DNA from: Petrolisthes cinctipes
Lineage: Eukaryota; Arthropoda; Malacostraca; Decapoda; Porcellanidae
DNA length: 64,000 nucleotides
Reading direction: 5' to 3'
NCBI GenBank assembly: GCA_033782935.1
Contig: JAWQEG010000166.1
Span: forward strand, 2,198,001 to 2,262,000
Every line of letters begins with the position of its first letter. Position 1 is the stretch's first letter. Shown piece by piece: positions 13,639-26,594 of this stretch. The notes beneath the pieces are model-generated. The model was not told the origin of the DNA. It saw only the letters and a program-made list of their open reading frames with translations, and made no database searches. The translations under genes were made by a program, and so were the position numbers.

Positions 13639-14129
13639 ACTCTAACACGGAGTAGGCATGTACAGATACCTTCTGGGACCTCTAAATATCGAATTTTCGG
13701 GTGTTTTGGGACTGAATTTGAGATATCGACTTTTTGGCACCTAAAAGATCGATTTTTAGCATGTTTTTAGCCTATATTTTGAAAATATTCTAGCACTGTA
13801 CAGATTGCTTCTGGGACCCCAAAATATTGAATTTTCGGGTGTTTTGAGCCTGAATTTGAGATATAAACGGGTACAGAAGATACATGCACATATTGACTTT
13901 TGGCATCTAAAATATCGATTTTCAGCATGTTTTGGGCCTGTATTTTGAAAATACTCTAACACTGAGTAGGCATGTACAGATTGCTTCTGGGACCCCAAAA
14001 TATTGAATTTTCGGGTGTTTTGAGCCTGAATTTGAGATATAAACGGGTACTGAAGATGCATGCACATATCGACTTTTGGGCACCTAAAAGATCGATTTTC
14101 AGTATGTTTTTGGCCTGTATTTTGAAAAT
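13639..14129 (+). repeat. 491-bp unit with 10-bp deletion in B
   Basis: B starts at 13787 with CACTGTACAG. The unit lies immediately upstream of the 2643-bp duplicated block. Confidence 0.93.
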
Positions 14130-14630
14130 ACTCTAACACGGAGTAGGCATGTACAGATACCTTCTGGGACCTCTAAATATCGAATTTTCGGGTGTTTTGG
14201 GACTGAATTTGAGATTTCGACTTTTTGGCACTTAAAAGATCGATTTTTAGCATGTTTTTAGCCTATATTTTGAAAATATTCTAGCACTGAGTAGGCATGT
14301 ACAGATTGCTTCTGGGACCCCAAAATATTGAATTTTCGGGTGTTTTGAGCCTGAATTTGAGATATAAACGGGTACAGAAGATACATGCACATATTGACTT
14401 TGGGCACCCAAAATATCGATTTTCAGCATGTTTTGGGCCTGAATTTTGAAAATACTCTAACACGGAGTAGGCATGTACAGATTGCTTCTGGGACCCCAAA
14501 ATATCGAATTTTCGGGTGTTTAGGGCCAGAATTTGAGATATAAACGGGTACAGAAGATGCATGCACATATCGACTTTTGGGCACCTAAAAGATCGATTTT
14601 CAGTATGTTTTTGGCCTGTATTTTGAAAAT

Positions 14631-14945
14631 ACTCTAACACGGAGTAGGCATGTACAGATACCTTCTGGGACCTCTAAATATCGAATTTTCGGGTGTTTTG
14701 GGACTGAATTTGAGATTTCGACTTTTTGGCACTTAAAAGATCGATTTTTAGCATGTTTTTAGCCTATATTTTGAAAATATTCTAGCACTGTACAGATTGC
14801 TTCTGGGACCCCAAAATATTGAATTTTCGGGTGTTTTGAGCCTGAATTTGAGATATAAACGGGTACAGAAGATGCATGCACATATCGACTTTTGTGCACC
14901 TAAAAGATCGATTTTCAGTATGTTTTGAGCATGTATTTTGAAAAT
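14631..14945 (+). repeat. 315-bp dimer, A + B/C fusion with 10-bp deletion
   Basis: A single long monomer starts with CACTGTACAG and ends with TTTTGTGCACC and TTTTGAGCATG of C family 2. Its copy is at 17274-17588. Confidence 0.92.
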
Positions 14946-15445
14946 ACTCTAACACGGAGTAGGCATGTACAGATTGCGTCTGGGACCCTAAATATCGAAT
15001 TTTCGGGTGTTTTGGGACTGAATTTGAGATATCGACTTTTTGGCACCTAAAAGATCGATTTTTAGCATGTTTTTAGCCTATATTTTGAAAATATTCTAGC
15101 ACTGAGTAGGCATGTACAGATTGCTTCTGGGACCCCGAAATATTGAATTTTTTGGTGTTTTGAGCCTGAATTTGAGATATAAACGGGTACAGAAGATACA
15201 TGCACACATTGACTTTGGGCACCAAAAATATCGATTTTCAGCATGTTTTGGGCCTGAATTTTGAAAATACTCTAACACGGAGTAGGCATGTACAGATCGC
15301 TTCTGGGACCCCAAAATATCGAATTTTCGGGTGTTTAGGGCCAGAATTTGAGATATAAACGGGTACAGAAGATGCATGCACATATCGACTTTTGGGCACC
15401 TAAAAGATCGATTTTCAGTATGTTTTTGGCCTGTATTTTGAAAAT

Positions 15446-15770
15446 ACTCTAACACGGAGTAGGCATGTACAGATCGCTTCTGCGACCCCTAAATATCGAA
15501 TTTTCGGGTGTTTTGGGACTGAATTTGAGATATTGACTTTTTGGCACTTAAAAGATCGATTTTTAGCATGTTTTTAGCCTATATTTTGAAAATATTCTAG
15601 CACTGAGTAGGCATGTACAGATTGCTTCTGGGACCCCAAAATATTGAATTTTCGGGTGTTTTGAGCCTGAATTTGAGATATAAACGGGTACTGAAGATGC
15701 ATGCACATATCGACTTTTGTGCACCTAAAAGATCGATTTTCAGTATGTTTTGAGCATGTATTTTGAAAAT
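15446..15770 (+). repeat. 325-bp dimer, A + B/C fusion
   Basis: A has GATATTGACTTTTTGG. The long monomer starts as B and ends as C family 2. Its copy is at 18089-18413. Confidence 0.92.
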
Positions 15771-16772
15771 ACTCTAACACGGAGTAGGCATGTACAGATC
15801 GCTTCTGGGACCCCTAAATATCGAATTTTCAGGTGTTTTGGGACTGAATTTGAGATATCGATTTTTTGGCACCTAAAATGTCGATTTTTAGCATGTTTTT
15901 AGCCTATATTTTGAAAATATTCTAGCACTGTGTAGGCATGTACAGATTGCTTCGGGGACCCCAATATATTGAATTTTCGGGTGTTTTGAGCCTGAATTTG
16001 AGATATAAACGGGTACAGAAGATACATGCACATATTGACTTTTGGTATCTAAAATATCGATTTTCAGCATGTTTTGGGCCAGTATTTTGAAAATACTCTA
16101 ACACTAAATAGTCATGTACAGATTGCTTCTGGGACCCCAAAATATTGAATTTTCGGGTGTTTTGAGCCTGAATTTGAGATATAAACGGGTACTGAAGATG
16201 CATGCACATATCGACTTTTGTGCACCTAAAAGATCGATTTTCAGTATGTTTTGAGCATTTATTTTGAAAATACTCTAACACGGATTAGGCATGTACAGAT
16301 CGCTTCTGGGACCCCTAAATATCGAATTTTCGGGTGTTTTGGGACTGAATTTGAGATATCGACTTTTTGGCACCTAAAATGTCGATTTTTAGCATGTTTT
16401 TAGCCTATATTTTGAAAATATTCTAGCACTGAGTAGGCATGTACAGATTGCTTCTGGGACCCCAAAATATTGAATTTTCGGGTGTTTTGAGCCTGAATTT
16501 GAGATATAAACGGGTACAGAAGATACATGCACATATTGACTTTTGGCATCTAAAATATCGATTTTCAGCATGTTTTGGGCCTGTATTTTGAAAATACTCT
16601 AACACTGAGTAGGCATGTACAGATTGCTTCTGGGACCCCAAAATATTGAATTTTCGGGTGTTTTGAGCCTGAATTTGAGATATAAACGGGTACTGAAGAT
16701 GCATGCACATATCGACTTTTGGGCACCTAAAAGATCGATTTTCAGTATGTTTTTGGCCTGTATTTTGAAAAT

Positions 16773-19415
16773 ACTCTAACACGGAGTAGGCATGTACAGA
16801 TACCTTCTGGGACCTCTAAATATCGAATTTTCGGGTGTTTTGGGACTGAATTTGAAATATCGACTTTTTGGCACCTAAAAGATCGATTTTTAGCATGTTT
16901 TTAGCCTATATTTTGAAAATATTCTAGCACTGAGTAGGCATGTACAGATTGCTTCTGGGACCCCAAAATATTGAATTTTCGGGTGTTTTGAGCCTGAATT
17001 TGAGATATAAACGGGTACAGAAGATACATGCACATATTGACTTTGGGCACCCAAAATATCGATTTTCAGCATGTTTTGGGCCTGAATTTTGAAAATACTC
17101 TAACACGGAGTAGGCATGTACAGATTGCTTCTGGGACCCCAAAATATCGAATTTTCGGGTGTTTAGGGCCAGAATTTGAGATATAAACGGGTACAGAAGA
17201 TGCATGCACATATCGACTTTTGGGCACCTAAAAGATCGATTTTCAGTATGTTTTTGGCCTGTATTTTGAAAATACTCTAACACGGAGTAGGCATGTACAG
17301 ATACCTTCTGGGACCTCTAAATATCGAATTTTCGGGTGTTTTGGGACTGAATTTGAGATTTCGACTTTTTGGCACTTAAAAGATCGATTTTTAGCATGTT
17401 TTTAGCCTATATTTTGAAAATATTCTAGCACTGTACAGATTGCTTCTGGGACCCCAAAATATTGAATTTTCGGGTGTTTTGAGCCTGAATTTGAGATATA
17501 AACGGGTACAGAAGATGCATGCACATATCGACTTTTGTGCACCTAAAAGATCGATTTTCAGTATGTTTTGAGCATGTATTTTGAAAATACTCTAACACGG
17601 AGTAGGCATGTACAGATTGCTTCTGGGACCCTAAATATCGAATTTTCGGGTGTTTTGGGACTGAATTTGAGATATCGACTTTTTGGCACCTAAAAGATCG
17701 ATTTTTAGCATGTTTTTAGCCTATATTTTGAAAATATTCTAGCACTGAGTAGGCATGTACAGATTGCTTCTGGGACCCCGAAATATTGAATTTTTGGGTG
17801 TTTTGAGCCTGAATTTGAGATATAAACGGGTACAGAAGATACATGCACATATTGACTTTGGGCACCAAAAATATCGATTTTCAGCATGTTTTGGGCCTGA
17901 ATTTTGAAAATACTCTAACACGGAGTAGGCATGTACAGATCGCTTCTGGGACCCCAAAATATCGAATTTTCGGGTGTTTAGGGCCAGAATTTGAGATATA
18001 AACGGGTACAGAAGATGCATGCACATATCGACTTTTGGGCACCTAAAAGATCGATTTTCAGTATGTTTTTGGCCTGTATTTTGAAAATACTCTAACACGG
18101 AGTAGGCATGTACAGATCGCTTCTGGGACCCCTAAATATCGAATTTTCGGGTGTTTTGGGACTGAATTTGAGATATTGACTTTTTGGCACTTAAAAGATC
18201 GATTTTTAGCATGTTTTTAGCGTATATTTTGAAAATATTCTAGCACTGAGTAGGCATGTACAGATTGCTTCTGGGACCCCAAAATATTGAATTTTCGGGT
18301 GTTTTGAGCCTGAATTTGAGATATAAACGGGTACTGAAGATGCATGCACATATCGACTTTTGTGCACCTAAAAGATCGATTTTCAGTATGTTTTGAGCAT
18401 GTATTTTGAAAATACTCTAACACGGAGTAGGCATGTACAGATCGCTTCTGGGACCCCTAAATATCGAATTTTCAGGTGTTTTGGGACTGAATTTGAGATA
18501 TCGATTTTTTGGCACCTAAAATGTCGATTTTTAGCATGTTTTTAGCCTATATTTTGAAAATATTCTAGCACTGTGTAGGCATGTACAGATTGCTTCGGGG
18601 ACCCCAATATATTGAATTTTCGGGTGTTTTGAGCCTGAATTTGAGATATAAACGGGTACAGAAGATACATGCACATATTGACTTTGGGTATCTAAAATAT
18701 CGATTTTCAGCATGTTTTGGGCCAGTATTTTGAAAATACTCTAACACTAAATAGTCATGTACAGATTGCTTCTGGGACCCCAAAATATTGAATTTTCGGG
18801 TGTTTTGAGCCTGAATTTGAGATATAAACGGGTACTGAAGATGCATGCACATATCGACTTTTGTGCACCTAAAAGATCGATTTTCAGTATCTTTTGAGCA
18901 TGTATTTTGAAAATACTCTAACACGGATTAGGCATGTACAGATCGCTTCTGGGACCCCTAAATATCGAATTTTCGGGTGTTTTGGGACTGAATTTGAGAT
19001 ATCGACTTTTTGGCACCTAAAATGTCGATTTTTAGCATGTTTTTAGCCTATATTTTGAAAATATTCTAGCACTGAGTAGGCATGTACAGATTGCTTCTGG
19101 GACCCCAAAATATTGAATTTTCGGGTGTTTTGAGCCTGAATTTGAGATATAAACGGGTACAGAAGATACATGCACATATTGACTTTTGGCATCTAAAATA
19201 TCGATTTTCAGCATGTTTTGGGCCTGTATTTTGAAAATACTCTAACACTGAGTAGGCATGTACAGATTGCTTCTGGGACCCCAAAATATTGAATTTTCGG
19301 GTGTTTTGAGCCTGAATTTGAGATATAAACGGGTACTGAAGATGCATGCACATATCGACTTTTGTGCACCTAAAAGATCGATTTTCAGTATGTTTTGAGC
19401 ATGTATTTTGAAAAT
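16773..19415 (+). repeat. 2643-bp six-unit block, copy 2
   Basis: Unit starts are 16773, 17274, 17589, 18089, 18414 and 18915, repeating the lengths 501, 315, 500, 325, 501, 501. CCCCAATATATTG at ~18602, CACTAAATAGTCATG at ~18741 and CACGGATTAGG at ~18920 sit exactly 2643 bp after their partners. A few single-base differences exist, for example GGGTATCT here against TTGGTATCT in copy 1. Confidence 0.95.
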
Positions 19416-21910
19416 ACTCTAACACGGAGTAGGCATGTACAGATCGCTTCTGGGACCCCTAAATATCGAATTTTCGGGTGTTTTGGGACTGAATTTGAGA
19501 TATCGACTTTTTGGCACCTAAAAGATCGATTTTTAGCATGTTTTTAGCCTATATTTTGAAAATATTCTAGCACTGTACAGATTGCTTCTGGGACCTCAAA
19601 ATATTGAATTTTCGGGTGTTTTGAGCCTGAATTTGAGATATAAACGGGTACAGAAGATACATGCACATATTGACTTTGGGCACCAAAAATATCGATTTTC
19701 AGCATGTTTTGGGCCTGAATTTTGAAAATACTCTAACACGGAGTAGGCATGTACAGATCGCTTCTGGGACCCCAAAATATCGAATTTTCGGGTGTTTAGG
19801 GCCATAATTTGAGATATAAACGGGTACTGAAGATGCATGCACATATCGACTTTTGGGCACCTAAAAGATCGATTTTCAGTATGTTTTTGGCCTGTATTTT
19901 GAAAATACTCTAACACGGAGTAGGCATGTACAGATCGCTTCTGGGACCCCTAAATATCGAATTTTCGGGTGTTTTGGGACTGAATTTGAGATATCGATTT
20001 TTTGGCACCTAAAATGTCGATTTTTAGCATGTTTTTAGCCTATATTTTGAAAATATTCTAGCACTGTGTAGGCATGTACAGATTGCTTCGGGGACCCCAA
20101 AATATTGAATTTTCGGGTGTTTTAAGCCTGAATTTGAGATATAAACGGGTACAGAAGATACATGCACATATTGACTTTGGGCATCTAAAATATCGATTTT
20201 CAGCATGTTTTGGGCCAGTATTTTGAAAATACTCTAACACTAAATAGGCATGTACAGATTGCTTCTGGGACCCCAAAATATTGAATTTTCGGGTGTTTTG
20301 AGCCTGAATTTGAGATATAAACGGGTACTGAAGATGCATGCACATATCGACTTTTGTGCACCTAAAAGATCGATTTTCAGTATGTTTTGAGCATGTATTT
20401 TGAAAATACTCTAACACGGAGTAGGCATGTACAGATCGCTTCTGGGACCCCTAAATATCGAATTTTCGGGTGTTTTGGGACTGAATTTGAGATATCGACT
20501 TTTTGGCACCTAAAATGTCGATTTTTAGCATGTTTTTAGCCTATATTTTGAAAATATTCTAGCACTGAGTAGGCATGTACAGATTGCTTCTGGGACCCCA
20601 AAATATTGAATTTTCGGGTGTTTTGAGCCTGAATTTGAGATATAAACGGGTACAGAAGATACATGCACATATTGACTTTTGGCATCTAAAATATCGATTT
20701 TCAGCATGTTTTGGGCCTGTATTTTGAAAATACTCTAACACTGAGTAGGCATGTACAGATTGCTTCTGGGACCCCAAAATATTGAATTTTCGGGTGTTTT
20801 GAGCCTGAATTTGAGATATAAACGGGTACTGAAGATGCATGCACATATCGACTTTTGTGCACCTAAAAGATCGATTTTCAGTATGTTTTGAGCATGTATT
20901 TTGAAAATACTCTAACACTAAGTAGGCATGTACAGATCGCTTCTGGGACCCCTAAATATCGAATTTTCGGGTGTTTTGGGACTGAATTTGAGATATCGAC
21001 TTTTTGGCACCTAAAAGATCGATTTTTAGCATGTTTTTAGCCTATATTTTGAAAATATTCTAGCACTGAGTAGGCATGTACAGATTGCTTCTGGGACCCC
21101 AAAATATTGAATTTTCGGGTGTTTTGAGCCTGAATTTGAGATATAAACGGGTACAGAAGATACATGCACATATTGACTTTGGGCACCAAAAATATCGATT
21201 TTCAGCATGTTTTGGGCCTGAATTTTGAAAATACTCTAACACTGAGTAGGCATGTACAGATCGCTTCTGGGACCCCAAAATATCGAATTTTCAGGTGTTT
21301 AGGGCCATAATTTAAGATATAAACGGGTACTGAAGATGCATGCACATATCGACTTTTGGGCACCTAAAAGATCGATTTTCAGTATGTTTTTGGCCTGTAT
21401 TTTGAAAATACTCTAACACGGAGTAGGCATGTACAGATACCTTCTGGGACCTCTAAATATCGAATTTTCGGGTGTTTTGGGACTGAATTTGAGATATAGA
21501 CTTTTTGGCACCTAAAAGATCGATTTTTAGCATGTTTTTAGCCTATATTTTGAAAATATTCTAGCACTGTGTAGGCATGTACAGATTGCTTCTGGGACCC
21601 CAAAATATTGAATTTTCGGGTGTTTTGAGCCTGAATTTGAGATATAAACGGGTACAGAAGATACATGCACATATTGACTTTTGGCATCTAAAATATCGAT
21701 TTTCAGCATGTTTTGGGCCTGTATTTTGAAAATACTCTAACACGGAGTAGGCATGTACAGATTGCTTCTGGGACCCCAAAATATTGAATTTTCCGGTGTT
21801 TTGAGCCTGAATTTGAGATATAAACGGGTACTGAAGATGCATGCACATATCGACTTTTGTGCACCTAAAAGATCGATTTTCAGTATGTTTTGAGCATGTA
21901 TTTTGAAAAT
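19416..21910 (+). repeat. 2495-bp five-unit block, copy 1
   Basis: Unit lengths are 491, 501, 501, 501 and 501 (starts 19416, 19907, 20408, 20909, 21410). Marks are GGGACCTCAAAATATT (~19590), TTCGGGGACCCC (~20087), CACTAAATAGGCATG (~20239) and GGCCATAATTTGAG. The unit at 20909 has a C with CCATAATTTAAG. Confidence 0.93.
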
Positions 21911-24405
21911 ACTCTAACACGGAGTAGGCATGTACAGATCGCTTCTGGGACCCCTAAATATCGAATTTTCGGGTGTTTTGGGACTGAATTTGAGATATCG
22001 ACTTTTTGGCACCTAAAAGATCGATTTTTAGCATGTTTTTAGCCTATATTTTGAAAATATTCTAGCACTGTACAGATTGCTTCTGGGACCTCAAAATATT
22101 GAATTTTCGGGTGTTTTGAGCCTGAATTTGAGATATAAACGGGTACAGAAGATACATGCACATATTGACTTTGGGCACCAAAAATATCGATTTTCAGCAT
22201 GTTTTGGGCCTGAATTTTGAAAATACTCTAACACGGAGTAGGCATGTACAGATCGCTTCTGGGACCCCAAAATATCGAATTTTCGGGTGTTTAGGGCCAT
22301 AATTTGAGATATAAACGGGTACTGAAGATGCATGCACATATCGACTTTTGGGCACCTAAAAGATCGATTTTCAGTATGTTTTTGGCCTGTATTTTGAAAA
22401 TACTCTAACACGGAGTAGGCATGTACAGATCGCTTCTGGGACCCCTAAATATCGAATTTTCGGGTGTTTTGGGACTGAATTTGAGATATCGATTTTTTGG
22501 CACCTAAAATGTCAATTTTTAGCATGTTTTTAGCCTATATTTTGAAAATATTCTAGCACTGTGTAGGCATGTACAGATTGCTTCGGGGACCCCAAAATAT
22601 TGAATTTTCGGGTGTTTTGAGCCTGAATTTGAGATATAAACGGGTACAGAAGATACATGCACATATTGACTTTGGGCATCTAAAATATCGATTTTCAGCA
22701 TGTTTTGGGCCAGTATTTTGAAAATACTCTAACACTAAATAGGCATGTACAGATTGCTTCTGGGACCCCAAAATATTGAATTTTCGGGTGTTTTGAGCCT
22801 GAATTTGAGATATAAACGGGTACTGAAGATGCATGCACATATCGACTTTTGTGCACCTAAAAGATCGATTTTCAGTATGTTTTGAGCATGTATTTTGAAA
22901 ATACTCTAACACGGAGTAGGCATGTACAGATCGCTTCTGGGACCCCTAAATATCGAATTTTCGGGTGTTTTGGGACTGAATTTGAGATATCGACTTTTTG
23001 GCACCTAAAATGTCGATTTTTAGCATGTTTTTAGCCTATATTTTGAAAATATTCTAGCACTGAGTAGGCATGTACAGATTGCTTCTGGGACCCCAAAATA
23101 TTGAATTTTCGGGTGTTTTGAGCCTGAATTTGAGATATAAACGGGTACAGAAGATACATGCACATATTGACTTTTGGCATCTAAAATATCGATTTTCAGC
23201 ATGTTTTGGGCCTGTATTTTGAAAATACTCTAACACTGAGTAGGCATGTACAGATTGCTTCTGGGACCCCAAAATATTGAATTTTCGGGTGTTTTGAGCC
23301 TGAATTTGAGATATAAACGGGTACTGAAGATGAATGCACATATCGACTTTTGTGCACCTAAAAGATCGATTTTCAGTATGTTTTGAGCATGTATTTTGAA
23401 AATACTCTAACACGGAGTAGGCATGTACAGATCGCTTCTGGGACCCCTAAATATCGAATTTTCGGGTGTTTTGGGACTGAATTTGAGATATCGACTTTTT
23501 GGCACCTAAAAGATCGATTTTTAGCATGTTTTTAGCCTATATTTTGAAAATATTCTAGCACTGAGTAGGCATGTACAGATTGCTTCTGGGACCCCAAAAT
23601 ATTGAATTTTCGGGTGTTTTGAGCCTGAATTTGAGATATAAACGGGTACAGAAGATACATGCACATATTGACTTTGGGCACCAAAAATATCGATTTTCAG
23701 CATGTTTTGGGCCTGAATTTTGAAAATACTCTAACACGGAGTAGGCATGTACAGATCGCTTCTGGGACCCCAAAATATCGAATTTTCGGGTGTTTAGGGC
23801 CATAATTTGAGATATAAACGGGTACTGAAGATGCATGCACATATCGACTTTTGGGCACCTAAAAGATCGATTTTCAGTATGTTTTTGGCCTGTATTTTGA
23901 AAATACTCTAACACGGAGTAGGCATGTACAGATACCTTCTGGGACCTCTAAATATCGAATTTTCGGGTGTTTTGGGACTGAATTTGAGATATCGATTTTT
24001 TGGCACCTAAAATGTCGATTTTTAGCATGTTTTTAGCCTATATTTTGAAAATATTCTAGCACTGTGTAGGCATGTACAGATTGCTTCTGGGACCCCAAAA
24101 TATTGAATTTTCGGGTGTTTTGAGCCTGAATTTGAGATATAAACGGGTACAGAAGATACATGCACATATTGACTTTGGGCATCTAAAATATCGATTTTCA
24201 GCATGTTTTGGGCCTGTATTTTGAAAATACTCTAACACGGAGTAGGCATGTACAGATTGCTTCTGGGACCCCAAAATATTGAATTTTCGGGTGTTTTGAG
24301 CCTGAATTTGAGATATAAACGGGTACTGAAGATGCATGCACATATCGACTTTTTTGCACCTAAAAGATCGATTTTCAGTATGTTTTGAGCATGTATTTTG
24401 AAAAT
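21911..24405 (+). repeat. 2495-bp five-unit block, copy 2
   Basis: Unit lengths are again 491, 501, 501, 501 and 501 (starts 21911, 22402, 22903, 23404, 23905). GGGACCTCAAAATATT, TTCGGGGACCCC and CACTAAATAGGCATG recur 2495 bp after copy 1. Confidence 0.92.
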
Positions 24406-24906
24406 ACTCTAACACGGAGTAGGCATGTACAGATCGCTTCTGGGACCCCTAAATATCGAATTTTCGGGTGTTTTGGGACTGAATTTGAGATATAGACTTT
24501 TTGGCACCTAAAAGATCGATTTTTAGCATGTTTTTAGCCTATATTTTGAAAATATTCTAGCACTGAGTAGGCATGTACAGATTGCTTCTGGGACCCCAAA
24601 ATATTGAATTTTCGGGTGTTTTGAGTCTGAATTTGAGATATAAACGGGTACAGAAGATACATGCACATATTGACTTTGGGCATCTAAAATATCGATTTTC
24701 AGCATGTTTTGGGCCTGTATTTTGAAAATACTCTAACACTGAGTAGGCATGTACAGATTGCTTCTGGGACCCCAAAATATTGAATTTTCGGGTGTTTTGA
24801 GCCTGAATTTGAGATATAAACGGGTACTGAAGATGCATGCACATATCGACTTTTGTGCACCTAAAAGATCGATTTTCAGTATGTTTTGAGCATGTATTTT
24901 GAAAAT
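24406..24906 (+). repeat. 501-bp unit
   Basis: A regular A-B-C unit of the GGCATCT/TTTTGAGCATG haplotype, with GATATAGACTTTTTGG in A and TTTTGAGTCTGAATTTG in B. The latter mark is shared with the unit at 27786. Confidence 0.93.
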
Positions 24907-25221
24907 ACTCTAACACGGAGTAGGCATTTACAGATCGCTTCTGGGACCCCTAAATATCGAATTTTCGGGTGTTTTGGGACTGAATTTGAGATATCGACTT
25001 TTTGGCACCTAAAAGATCGATTTTTAGCATGTTTGTAGCCTATATTTTGAAAATATTCTAGCACTGTACAGATTGCTTTTGGGACCCCAAAATATTGAAT
25101 TTTCGGGTGTTTTGAGCCTGAATTTGAGATATAAACGGGTACAGAAGATACATGCACATATTGACTTTTGGGCACCTAAAAGATCGATTTTCAGTATGTT
25201 TTTGGCCTGTATTTTGAAAAT
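24907..25221 (+). repeat. 315-bp dimer, A + B/C fusion with 10-bp deletion
   Basis: The long monomer keeps B sequence as far as GATACATGCACATATTGAC and then becomes C (TTTTGGGCACCTAAAAG). The crossover is therefore further right than in most other dimers. Confidence 0.9.
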
Positions 25222-26093
25222 ACTCTAACACTGAGTAGGCATGTACAGATACCTTCTGGGACCTCTAAATATCGAATTTTCGGGTGTTATGGGACTGAAT
25301 TTGAGATATAGATTTTTTGGCACCTATAATATCGATTTTTAGCATGTTTTTAGCCTATATTTTGAAAATATTCTAGCACTGTGTAGGCATGTACAGATTG
25401 CTTCTGGGACCCCAAAATATTGAATTTTCGGGTGTTTTGAGCCTGAATTTGATATATAAACGGGTACAGAAGATACATGCACATATTGACTTTGGGTATC
25501 TAAAATATCGATTTTCAGCATGTTTTGGGCCTGTATTTTGAAAATACTCTAACACTGAGTAGGCATGTACAGATTGCTTCTGGGACCCCAAAATATTGAA
25601 TTTTCGGGTGTTTTGAGCCTGAATTTGAGATATAAACGGGTACTGAAGATGCATGCACATATCGACTTTTGTGCACCTAAAAGATCGATTTTCAGTATGT
25701 TTTGAGCATGTAGCATGTTTTTAGCCTATATTTTGAAAATATTCTAGCACTGAGTAGGCATGTACAGATTGCTTCTGGGACCCCAAAATATTGAATTTTC
25801 GGGTGTTTTGAGCCTGAATTTGAGATATAAACGGGTACAGAAGATACATGCACATATTGACTTTGGGCACCAAAAATATCGATTTTCAGCATGTTTTGGG
25901 CCTTAATTTTGAAAATACTCTAACACAGAGTAGGCATGTACAGATCTGTTCTTGGACCCCAAAATATCGAATTTTCGGGTGTTTAGGGCCAGAATTTGAG
26001 ATATAAACGGGTACAGAGGATGCATGCACATATCGACTTTTGGGCACCTAAAAGATCGATTTTCAGTATGTTTTTGGCCTGTATTTTGAAAAT
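25222..26093 (+). repeat. 872-bp rearranged unit, A-B-C/A-tail-B-C
   Basis: A (25222-25369), B (25370-25545), then a 195-bp composite (25546-25740). In the composite, C family 2 runs to about TTTTGAGCATGTA and then joins the last ~30 bp of A (GCATGTTTTTAGCC). B (25741-25916) and C (25917-26093) follow. Most of an A monomer is missing. The join is out of register and is the only such junction I found. Confidence 0.9.
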
Positions 26094-26594
26094 ACTCTAA
26101 CACGGAGTAGGCATGTACAGATACCTTCTGGGACCTCTAAATATCGAATTTTCGGGTGTTTTGGGACTGAATTTGAGATATCGATTTTTTGGCACATAAA
26201 ATGTCGATTTTTAGCATGTTTTTAGCCTATATTTTGAAAATATTCTAGCACTGTGTAGGCATGTACAGATTGCTTCTGGGACCCCAAAATATTGAATTTT
26301 CGGGTGTTTTGAGCCTGAATTTGAGATATAAACGGGTACAGAAGATACATGCACATATTGACTTTGGGCACCAAAAATATCGATTTTCAGCATGTTTTGG
26401 GCCTGAATTTTGAAAATACTCTAACACGGAGTAGGCATGTACAGATCGCTTCTGGGACCCCAAAATATCGAATTTTCGGGTGTTTAGGGCCAGAATTTGA
26501 GATATAAACGGGTACAGAGGATGCATGCACATATCGACTTTTGGGCACCTAAAAGATCGATTTTCAGTATGTTTTTGGCCTGTATTTTGAAAAT
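26094..26594 (+). repeat. 501-bp unit
   Basis: A regular A-B-C unit with TTGGCACATAAAATG in A and TACAGAGGATGCATG in C. Confidence 0.93.

Larger units (their letters stand above)
14130..16772 (+). repeat. 2643-bp six-unit block, copy 1
   Basis: Unit lengths in order are 501, 315, 500, 325, 501 and 501 bp (starts 14130, 14631, 14946, 15446, 15771, 16272). Private marks include GAGATTTCGAC, GGGACCCTAAATATC (one C lost), TTCGGGGACCCCAATATATTG, CACTAAATAGTCATG and CACGGATTAGGC. All recur 2643 bp downstream. Confidence 0.95.
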
